NCBI GenBank assembly: GCA_022508865.1
Contig: JAFLUK010000048.1
Span: forward strand, 1 to 9,998
Length of the DNA stretch: 9,998 nt
Origin: Oscillospiraceae bacterium
Lineage (GTDB): Bacteria > Bacillota > Clostridia > Oscillospirales > Acutalibacteraceae
Reading direction: 5' to 3'
This document shows positions 1 to 5,756 of this stretch, piece after piece. Every line of letters begins with the position of its first letter. The stretch's first letter is position 1. Both the position numbers and the translations under genes were made by a program. Under the pieces are notes generated by a model. That model searched no databases and was not told the DNA's origin. It worked only from the letters and a program-made list of their open reading frames with translations.

Positions 1-554
1 GTTCTGTTTGTTTGTTATGTCTTTACCAGCCTTTTATGAAGATATGGGTTGGCGAAAAACGAATGCTCGATTTTACTATCGTTATTCTATTGGTTATTTA
101 CTTTTTTGTTTATCAAATTCGACGAATTGTACTTACATATAAAGATGCAGGCGGTATCTGGTGGGAAGATAGATTTCGTCCATATGTAATGATGTTGACT
201 AACGTAGTTGGAAATTTAATATTGGTTCAAATAATAGGTCTTTACGGGGTCATTTTGTCAACTATTATTGCAATGTTTGTTTCTTGGCCCTGGGAAATTC
301 ATATTCTTTTTAAGCATCTTTTAAAAAGAAGCACACTTGAATACTATAAATCACTGGGTATCTATATTATATGTACAGCTTTAATTAGTATCGCAACATA
401 TTTTGTATGTCAATTTCTTCCCAATGGATTTGTCGGATTAATCTTAAGAGTAATTGTATGTGCTATAGTACCAAATGTATTATTCGTACTGTTTTTCTTT
501 AAAAAGAAAGAATTTAGTAAGTTCCTACGCAAGATTTGTAGTTTTCGCAAGTAA
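1..554 (+). CDS. Polysaccharide flippase (Wzx/oligosaccharide translocase type), C-terminal part, 5' truncated
   Basis: This is the C-terminal end of a multi-pass membrane protein; the reading frame is open to the left edge (first whole codon at base 3), so the gene begins outside the window. What is visible is about 184 residues: a motif reading YQPFMKIWVGEK, then about five hydrophobic segments (roughly bases 75-120, 190-240, 241-290, 345-405 and 435-495) and a basic tail ending in FRK. The FMKIWVGE-like stretch followed by a transmembrane helix is typical of Wzx/RfbX-type flippases of the MOP superfamily, which move undecaprenyl-linked repeat units of capsule or exopolysaccharide across the membrane. 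The next gene starts 16 nt downstream, and together with the acyltransferase this supports a surface-polysaccharide locus. A TTG at base 12 could be read as a start, but it falls inside the conserved domain and has no ribosome binding site. Substrate cannot be inferred. Confidence 0.8.
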   Translation, partial: SVCLLCLYQPFMKIWVGEKRMLDFTIVILLVIYFFVYQIRRIVLTYKDAGGIWWEDRFRPYVMMLTNVVGNLILVQIIGLYGVILSTIIAMFVSWPWEIHILFKHLLKRSTLEYYKSLGIYIICTALISIATYFVCQFLPNGFVGLILRVIVCAIVPNVLFVLFFFKKKEFSKFLRKICSFRK

Positions 555-560
555 ATGTTT

Positions 561-565
561 GGAGG
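561..565 (+). promoter_or_regulatory. Ribosome binding site deciding the nitroreductase start
   Basis: GGAGG lies 5 nt before the ATG at 571. The same frame is open back to an ATG at 475, but that start would overlap the flippase by 80 nt and has no comparable Shine-Dalgarno sequence. The 571 start is therefore preferred. Confidence 0.8.
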
Positions 566-570
566 AAACA

Positions 571-1530
571 ATGAATATTAAGAAATCGCTGAAAAGGATT
601 TTAAACAAAGAAAATAATAAGATTGCCCTTGAGCAGTATTATAGTAGATATGTCAGACATTCTTTTCAGATTAGAAATTGCAAAAACGAAAAGCAATATG
701 AGGCTTGTATAACAAGACTTTATCATACAATTGAGAAAGGGTTGGCATATTTAGATTTTCGTCCGGGTTTTGGAAAAGAAAATCTAGAGTTGCTGTTATC
801 TTGTATGGAAAGTTATGCAAAAGGTTATGATTTAGAAAAAGAATTTTACCAAACTGCTCTCAATGTTCTGATGGAGTATATAAAAAAGAATCATAAGTAT
901 AACTATGTTGACAAGGAACTAGAGGAAAGAATTAATGCACTTCCCGGCAAACCCAATTCTTTGGGAGGAGTAATAACCTTCCTGCCATTGTCAGAAGAAG
1001 AATTGAGTAATGCTGATTATAAGGAGTTTTTTGAAAGCAGACATAGTATGAGACACTTTTCTACGGAAGGTGTAGAATTAGAAAAAATATATAAGGCATT
1101 GCATTTAGCTCAATTAACCCCATCTGCATGCAATAGGCAAGGATGGAAAACATATATAATCAGCGATAAAGAATTGCTTAAGAATGTATTATCAAATCAG
1201 AATGGTAATCGTGGATTTGGCCAAGAAATTGATAAACTACTTTTGGTTACGGCTGATTTGAGATGTTTTAATTACGACAGAGAGTTGTTTCAAGCGTATA
1301 TTGATGGGGGAATGTATGCTATGAGTGTTATTAACGGTCTGCACTATGAACACATTGCAACAATCCCGTTAAGTGCATCTTTATCCCAGCAGCAAGAGAA
1401 TAACATAAGAGCTCTGATGAATTTGGATGATGCAGAGGTTTTAATTCTTTTTATCGGTGTGGGGAACTATCCCAATGAGTGTCAGACAACAAAATCAGAC
1501 AGACACGATCCTGTGATAACAGTTTTGTAA
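571..1530 (+). CDS. Nitroreductase-family protein of a polysaccharide locus
   Basis: The protein has 319 residues from the ATG at 571. The C-terminal half has the nitroreductase (FMN-dependent oxidoreductase) fold: an SRHSMRHFS motif at about residues 156-164 (the R-x-S-x-R phosphate-binding signature), TPSACNRQGW at 183-192, GGMYAMSVINGLHYEH at 246-261 and GVGNYP at 296-301. The first 150 or so residues are mostly helical and charged and are not part of the classic fold of roughly 200 residues; they carry a YHTIEKGL motif at about 51-58. From memory, a similar motif occurs in nitroreductase-like proteins of other capsule and exopolysaccharide loci, but I could not check this. It sits between a flippase gene (16 nt) and an acyltransferase gene (18 nt). 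A flavin-dependent redox step acting on a polysaccharide or its precursor is an inference; no substrate is known to me. The protein is probably cytoplasmic, with no signal peptide or membrane helix. Confidence 0.78.
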   Translation: MNIKKSLKRILNKENNKIALEQYYSRYVRHSFQIRNCKNEKQYEACITRLYHTIEKGLAYLDFRPGFGKENLELLLSCMESYAKGYDLEKEFYQTALNVLMEYIKKNHKYNYVDKELEERINALPGKPNSLGGVITFLPLSEEELSNADYKEFFESRHSMRHFSTEGVELEKIYKALHLAQLTPSACNRQGWKTYIISDKELLKNVLSNQNGNRGFGQEIDKLLLVTADLRCFNYDRELFQAYIDGGMYAMSVINGLHYEHIATIPLSASLSQQQENNIRALMNLDDAEVLILFIGVGNYPNECQTTKSDRHDPVITVL

Positions 1531-1548
1531 GGAAACGGAGTGTAAGTT

Positions 1549-2586
1549 ATGAATAATAAAACAATAAACAAAGGAAGAATTGCCTACATAGAGGCAATTC
1601 GTTGTATTGCATTATTCTTTGTAGTTTTAGCCCATGTTGTAGCCATTCCTGTACAAAAATGGTCAGGAGAAACAGGCGTGGAATACGGACTATATGTCAT
1701 ATGCTATGCAATAGGTAATTTCGGAGTTCCTCTGTTTCTGATGATTACAGGTACATTGTTGCTGCAAAGGGATAAAAATATTACTTTAGATAAGTTATTT
1801 CACAAAATGTTACCCAGAATTTTAGTTCCGCTGGTAGTATGGGGATTTATATTCGCCTGTTTAGAGATATATTTTGAAACACGTAGTATTAATTTCTCTA
1901 TGATTCCTGATGCTGTGTTACGGGTACTAAATAAAGAGTCCTGGGGGCATTTATGGTATCTATATATGCTGATTGGTGTCTATTTGTTTCTTCCTGTACT
2001 TAAGGTAATGGCAAATAATTTAAGCGAAAAGTTCCACTTATATCTGTGTATTGTTCTTTTCATTTTAGGCTATGTTTTTCCACAGATAAATATTTTGTTC
2101 GGAACTACAATTACTGTTAATGCACCATTGCCACTGTGCCATTTTGCGTGTGTATGGTATGGCTATTGCATAAATAGATTTGGAGATAGAAAACGAGTTA
2201 AACAAGTAATTTACGGATTTGGAACAATATCAATTCTTGTTTTAGTTATTTTTAGTTTGTTTAGCGGACATGGACAGTATTCAGTCCTTGCTCGTTATGA
2301 CGGGCCCTTCGTTGTTGGAGCGTCAGCATTGATTTACCTGGTTGTGTTCCAGTTACTGAAAGATGGACAGATACCAAAAATATTACTGTTATTGGCAGAT
2401 TGCTCTTTTGGTATTTATCTTCTGCACCCTGTTATTATGAATGTTTTGTATAAAGTAGTTAAACTTCAGCCTACACAATTCCCGGCGCTTATTTCAATAC
2501 CAATTTGTGCTTTGATTTTTATTATTCCAACTTGGCTTGGTGTTGCAATTGCAAAGAAAATTCCATTTATCAGAAAACTTGTATAG
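1549..2586 (+). CDS. Membrane O-acyltransferase, acyltransferase 3 family (WecH/COG3274-like)
   Basis: This 345-residue integral membrane protein has about ten hydrophobic segments (roughly residues 12-34, 45-70, 88-108, 137-153, 165-185, 195-207, 217-239, 255-270, 279-299 and 310-337). It shows the family signatures: IEAIRCIALFFVVLAHV at 14-30, containing the conserved Arg18 and His29; FLMITGTLLL at 63-72; GHLWYLYMLIGVYLFLPV at 133-150; and SFGIYLLHPVIM at 286-297. Family members transfer acyl groups, usually acetyl from acetyl-CoA, onto membrane-linked or exported glycans. The HLWYLY...LFLPVLK block is closest to the WecH-like surface polysaccharide O-acyltransferases. Length is normal for a stand-alone enzyme without an extra SGNH domain. 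A GGAAACGGAG ribosome binding site lies about 9 nt upstream. It is the last gene of the polysaccharide operon, followed by a hairpin terminator. The acceptor sugar is unknown. Confidence 0.87.
   Translation: MNNKTINKGRIAYIEAIRCIALFFVVLAHVVAIPVQKWSGETGVEYGLYVICYAIGNFGVPLFLMITGTLLLQRDKNITLDKLFHKMLPRILVPLVVWGFIFACLEIYFETRSINFSMIPDAVLRVLNKESWGHLWYLYMLIGVYLFLPVLKVMANNLSEKFHLYLCIVLFILGYVFPQINILFGTTITVNAPLPLCHFACVWYGYCINRFGDRKRVKQVIYGFGTISILVLVIFSLFSGHGQYSVLARYDGPFVVGASALIYLVVFQLLKDGQIPKILLLLADCSFGIYLLHPVIMNVLYKVVKLQPTQFPALISIPICALIFIIPTWLGVAIAKKIPFIRKLV
1577..1600 (+). repeat. Perfect inverted repeat inside the acyltransferase start
   Basis: GAATTGCCT and AGGCAATTC form a perfect 9-bp stem around a 6-nt loop, beginning 28 nt after the A of the start codon at 1549. 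No T-run follows, so it is not a terminator. It may only reflect the repeated codons of an IAY-IEAI protein stretch, or it could form an mRNA hairpin near the start. Confidence 0.5.
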
Positions 2587-2630
2587 ATTAACCAAATAAA
2601 TTTTTGTATAAACAAAAAACGAAATGATAT

Positions 2631-2667
2631 AAAAGCTGTATTGGATAATTCTCCAATACAGCTTTTT
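2631..2667. terminator. Bidirectional intrinsic terminator between acyltransferase and tex
   Basis: A perfect 15-bp stem, arms at 2631-2645 and 2652-2666, encloses a 6-nt TAATTC loop. On the + strand the stem ends in a TTTTT tract; on the - strand the matching arm also ends in TTTT followed by ATAT. It lies 44 nt after the acyltransferase stop and 11 nt beyond the tex stop, so it can end both convergent transcripts. The remainder of 2587-2677 holds no gene. Confidence 0.85.
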
Positions 2668-2677
2668 GTGGTTTAAA

Positions 2678-4825
2678 TTAAAATTTCATTGTAAGACTTA
2701 TTCTATTTTTATCGGGATCTACCGTAATAATCTTAACATTGACAATATCTCCAACCTTAAGTACCTCTGATGGGTGCTTAATATATTTATCGCAGATTTG
2801 AGAAATATGTACCAGACCATCCTGATGAACACCAATGTCTACAAATACACCAAAGTCTATTACATTCCTTACTGTGCCCTTCAGTTCCATACCTTCCTTT
2901 AAATCCTTTATATCAAGCACATCTGTTCTTAACATAGGTGCAGGAAGTTCATCTCTTGGGTCACGTCCGGGTTTTGAAAGTTCCTTAACAATATCGTCAA
3001 GTGTGGGAAGTCCAATACCGATTATATCTGCCAGCTTTTTTGTACCAAAATCAGAAGCTCTCGTTTGTAAATCAGAATAATTACCAAGTTTTATTTCTTT
3101 ATCGGAATAATTTAGTGTGGATAGTAATGATTTAGCACTACTATAGCTTTCAGGATGTACCGCAGTATTATCAAATGGGTTTTTACTTTCGGATACTCTC
3201 AAAAAACCGGCACATTGTTCATATGCTTTTGGTCCAAGCTTTGGCACTTTCTTTAATTCCGCTCTGGAATTAAAAGCACCATTTTCTTCTCTATACTTAA
3301 CAATATTTTTACAAACTGTACTGTTAAGACCGGCCACTCTGGAAAGCAGGGCAGGGGATGCAGTGTTCAAATCAGCCCCAACAGAGTTTACACAGCTTTC
3401 TACCACACCGTCCAGTGTTTCTGCAAGTCGCTTTTGCGGCATATCATGCTGATATTGTCCAACGCCAATTGCCTTTGGGTCAATTTTAACAAGTTCTGCC
3501 AAAGGGTCTTGCAGACGTCTTGCAATAGATACGGCACTCCTAAGTGTTAAGTCAAGTTCAGGCAATTCATTTGCAGCTAATTTGGAGGCTGAATAAACAG
3601 ACGCTCCTGCTTCACTGACTACCATATACATAACTTTTCTGTTTGCTTCCTTAATTACATCAACGGCAAATATTTCTGTCTCTTTACTTGCTGTTCCGTT
3701 TCCGATTGAAATTATGTCTACGTTATACTTTTTAATAAAAGTCAGGATTTTATCTTTAGACTCCTGAATTTTTCTCTCCGAGTGAGTAGGATAAATAACT
3801 GTTGTATCCAGAACTTTGCCTGTTTCATCGACCACTGCAACCTTACAGCCTGTTCTGTAGCCCGGGTCAAGTCCCAGTACAGTTCTGCCTTTCACCGGTG
3901 GCTGCATCAGAAGCTGTCTTAAATTCAAAGCAAACACCTTCATTGAATCTTCACTTGCTGTTTCTGTAAGATTATTTCTGATTTCTCGTTCAATAGAAGG
4001 GTATATCAGTCTTTGGTATGCATCATTGCAGGCTTCTTTGATTATGTCTGTGCAAACAGGATTTGTATCTTTATTAACAAGGGAATAAATTGATTTTAAT
4101 GGTCGTTCTTCATCACACTCTACAGATACTTTCAGGAAACCTTCCTTTTCACCTCGATTGACAGCAAGTATTCTGTGGTTTGCAATTTTTTTAACTGGTT
4201 CGCTGTAGTCATAATACTGTGTGTATACACTTTCTTTTTCAGGGTCAGAAGCTACCGAACGAATAATACCATGGATATTAACAAGATTACGAATTCTTTT
4301 TCTTACCTCTGAATCATCAGATACCTGTTCAGCAATAATATCCATTGCACCACTGATTGCTTCTTCGGGTGTCAACACACCTTTTTCTTCGTTTACGTAG
4401 CTTTCGGCTGAATTACTAGGATTGAAGCTTTTTTCCTGTGATAGAATTTCCAGAGCCAACGGCTCAAGTCCCTTTTCTTTAGCCACAGATGCTCTGGTTT
4501 TTCTCTTGGGTCTGTATGGTCTGTAAATATCTTCAAGCTCGCTGAGAGTTTCCGCTGCATCAATAGCTGCCGAAAGCTCATCATTTAACTTTTCTTGTTC
4601 GTCAATCAACTTTTTTATCTCTTCTCGTCTTTTATCAAGATTTCGCAAATATTCCAGCTTTTCGCTGAATTCTCTGATAAGCTGGTCATCCATTGAGCCA
4701 TGCATTTCTTTTCTGTATCTGGCAATAAAGGGAATAGTGTTACCCTCGTCCAGCAGATTTATAATGTTAGTTGCATATTCCTCTCTGATATTAAACTGTT
4801 TGGACAGAACATTTGAATATTCCAT
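2678..4825 (-). CDS. tex: Tex family S1 RNA-binding transcription accessory protein
   Basis: The protein has 715 residues, the full length for the Tex family. In order, it has an N-terminal helical Tex region (about 1-200, with YRPYRPKRKTRA at 101-112); a YqgF/RNase H-like domain (about 313-440) with LGLDPGYRTGCK at 317-328, IGNGTASKETE at 374-384 and VSEAGASVYSAS at 403-414; a conserved LRSAVSIARRLQDPLAEL-type block at 428-445; helix-hairpin-helix motifs (about 485-545, including LNTAS and AGLNS); and a C-terminal S1 RNA-binding domain (about 646-714) with the core IDFGVFVDIGVHQDGLVHIS. Tex proteins are cytoplasmic nucleic-acid-binding factors linked to transcription and virulence-gene expression; their biochemical role is not settled. 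The start is supported by AGAGG 5 nt upstream of the ATG. Tex is transcribed divergently from radC and convergently with the polysaccharide operon; it appears to be a single-gene unit. Confidence 0.97.
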   Translation of the reverse strand: MEYSNVLSKQFNIREEYATNIINLLDEGNTIPFIARYRKEMHGSMDDQLIREFSEKLEYLRNLDKRREEIKKLIDEQEKLNDELSAAIDAAETLSELEDIYRPYRPKRKTRASVAKEKGLEPLALEILSQEKSFNPSNSAESYVNEEKGVLTPEEAISGAMDIIAEQVSDDSEVRKRIRNLVNIHGIIRSVASDPEKESVYTQYYDYSEPVKKIANHRILAVNRGEKEGFLKVSVECDEERPLKSIYSLVNKDTNPVCTDIIKEACNDAYQRLIYPSIEREIRNNLTETASEDSMKVFALNLRQLLMQPPVKGRTVLGLDPGYRTGCKVAVVDETGKVLDTTVIYPTHSERKIQESKDKILTFIKKYNVDIISIGNGTASKETEIFAVDVIKEANRKVMYMVVSEAGASVYSASKLAANELPELDLTLRSAVSIARRLQDPLAELVKIDPKAIGVGQYQHDMPQKRLAETLDGVVESCVNSVGADLNTASPALLSRVAGLNSTVCKNIVKYREENGAFNSRAELKKVPKLGPKAYEQCAGFLRVSESKNPFDNTAVHPESYSSAKSLLSTLNYSDKEIKLGNYSDLQTRASDFGTKKLADIIGIGLPTLDDIVKELSKPGRDPRDELPAPMLRTDVLDIKDLKEGMELKGTVRNVIDFGVFVDIGVHQDGLVHISQICDKYIKHPSEVLKVGDIVNVKIITVDPDKNRISLTMKF

Positions 4826-4852
4826 ATGTACCTCTTTCTTAAAATCTCTCTC

Positions 4853-4901
4853 AAGCGTTCAACGGCTTTCAAAGCAAGACTTCGGCTAACGCTTTGAAGT
4901 C
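4853..4901 (-). repeat. Interlocking inverted repeats at the tex transcription start/leader
   Basis: Three complementary pairs overlap here: AAGCGTT 4853-4859 with AACGCTT 4888-4894; TTCAAAGC 4868-4875 with GCTTTGAA 4891-4898; and GACTTC 4878-4883 with GAAGTC 4896-4901. They share bases and cannot all form at once. If transcription starts near 4895, only the first pair lies wholly in the mRNA leader; the others would act, if at all, as DNA operator-like elements next to the -10 box. Confidence 0.45.
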
Positions 4902-4910
4902 ATTATACCA
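4902..4910 (-). promoter_or_regulatory. Extended -10 promoter element of tex
   Basis: On the - strand this reads TGGTATAAT, a consensus TATAAT with the extended TGn motif. The -35 position at 17 bp spacing (TATGAA, 4925-4930) is poor, as is common for extended -10 promoters. Transcription would start near 4895, giving a leader of about 70 nt before the tex ATG. Confidence 0.65.
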
Positions 4911-4931
4911 TATATTTCCCCAAATTCATAA

Positions 4932-4973
4932 TTACAGTTGTGTAACAATCATTGACCAATAACAATATATTGT
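4932..4973. promoter_or_regulatory. Cluster of operator-like palindromes in the tex/radC divergent region
   Basis: Three small dyads lie in a row: TTACA-N4-TGTAA at 4932-4945, ATTG-AC-CAAT at 4951-4960 and the 12-bp perfect palindrome ACAATATATTGT at 4962-4973. The last lies in the spacer of a candidate radC promoter. A regulator cannot be named; I see no LexA-like GAAC-N4-GTTC box. In this AT-rich stretch some dyads could be chance. Confidence 0.4.
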
Positions 4974-4981
4974 GGTAATAT
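4952..4981 (+). promoter_or_regulatory. Candidate promoter 1 for radC-uvrB-topoisomerase operon
   Basis: TTGACC at 4952-4957 (5 of 6 matches to the -35 consensus) is followed after 18 bp by TAATAT at 4976-4981, a moderate -10. Transcription would start near 4988, about 58 nt before the radC ATG. Confidence 0.4.
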
Positions 4982-5003
4982 TCTATACTGTAGTATTGTG
5001 TAA

Positions 5004-5009
5004 TATAAT
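5004..5009 (+). promoter_or_regulatory. Candidate -10 box 2 for radC operon
   Basis: A perfect TATAAT lies at 5004-5009, but the corresponding -35 position (TTCTAT at 17 bp spacing) is weak. Start would be near 5016, leaving a 30-nt leader. It is either an alternative to or a partner of promoter 1. Confidence 0.4.
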
Positions 5010-5035
5010 TGTGTTTTTTAGAATTACTTTATTTT

Positions 5036-5040
5036 GGTGG
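5036..5040 (+). promoter_or_regulatory. Ribosome binding site deciding the radC start
   Basis: GGTGG sits 5 nt before the ATG at 5046. In-frame TTG (5034) and GTG (5037) codons overlap this site itself and are unlikely starts. Confidence 0.6.
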
Positions 5041-5045
5041 AATTT

Positions 5046-5741
5046 ATGGAAAATAAAAACATTCACGCTAATCATCGTTCAAGAATGAAGAAGAAATTTA
5101 TTAATTCCGGTTCTCTTGAAATATTTGAGCCCCACGAACAACTTGAAATGCTCCTTTATTATGCATGTCCCAGAAGAGATACAAATGGTGTTGCGCATGA
5201 TTTATTAAATAAGTTTGGCTCAATTTCTGCATTATGCGATTCATCTATTTCTACCCTTACTGATAGTGGGATAAGTGAGCATGTGGCTGTTTTGTTGAAA
5301 TTGATTCCTGAATTTGCACGTATATATATTACCGATAAGCATTATAATACTGATAAGATTGTAGATTTGGAACATTTAGGTGAATATTTGCTTCCTAAAT
5401 TTATAGGTAAAGACTTTGAAGAGGTTTATCTTTTATTACTAGACAGCAAATGTAAGGAGCTTTTTTGTGGTTCTATTTCCAAAGGGGATTTTTCTTCCTC
5501 TGCTGTTCCTATAAGGAGGGTTGTGGAACTCTCTACAAAATACAATGCAAGAACCGCAGTAATAGCCCATAATCATCCAAGTGGTATAGCTGTGCCATCT
5601 GTTAATGATATTAAAATTACCAAAAAATTGATTGAAACGTTGGAGCTTGTGGATTGTTATTTGATTGACCATATTATAGTTGCTGACAATGATTTTGTTT
5701 CGTTATCACAGACTGAATATACTAAAAAACTATTTGAATAG
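5046..5741 (+). CDS. radC: RadC-family JAB/MPN domain protein
   Basis: From the ATG at 5046 the protein has 231 residues, normal for RadC. The C-terminal JAB domain (about 110-225) carries the full JAMM zinc signature H-x-H-x7-S-x2-D as HNHPSGIAVPSVND, with His175, His177, Ser185 and Asp188, plus the LLLDSKCKELF strand before it and an IIVADNDFVSL end. The N-terminal half has a helix-hairpin-helix-like part, LLNKFGSISALCDS, preceded by YYACPRRDTNGVAH; this differs from the LSDxELLAxLLRTG version of canonical RadC, and I recall the PRRDTN form from clostridial RadC-like proteins. RadC was named for a repair phenotype that was later reassigned, and its function is unproven; a DNA-associated hydrolase or peptidase role is a family guess. 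It is the first gene of a likely operon, ending 15 nt before uvrB. Confidence 0.9.
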   Translation: MENKNIHANHRSRMKKKFINSGSLEIFEPHEQLEMLLYYACPRRDTNGVAHDLLNKFGSISALCDSSISTLTDSGISEHVAVLLKLIPEFARIYITDKHYNTDKIVDLEHLGEYLLPKFIGKDFEEVYLLLLDSKCKELFCGSISKGDFSSSAVPIRRVVELSTKYNARTAVIAHNHPSGIAVPSVNDIKITKKLIETLELVDCYLIDHIIVADNDFVSLSQTEYTKKLFE

Positions 5742-5756
5742 AGGTTTTATAATAAA

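Noticed and set aside
475..570. N-terminal extension of the nitroreductase back to an ATG at 475
   Set aside because: It would overlap the flippase end by 80 nt and lacks a Shine-Dalgarno site, while the ATG at 571 has GGAGG at ideal distance.
2835..3080. 81-codon open frame on the + strand inside tex
   Set aside because: Serine-rich translation opposite the conserved S1 domain region, with no ribosome binding site; a shadow of tex.
4802..4860. Possible LexA/SOS box (GAAC half sites near 4807 and 4857)
   Set aside because: Only single half sites are present and no GAAC-N4-GTTC-like dyad was found, so SOS control is not supported by sequence.
4932..5015. CRISPR array or replication iterons from the TTGTG repeats
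   Set aside because: Repeats are about 10-14 bp, imperfect, unevenly spaced and overlap promoter elements; there are no spacers, cas genes or replication initiator gene.
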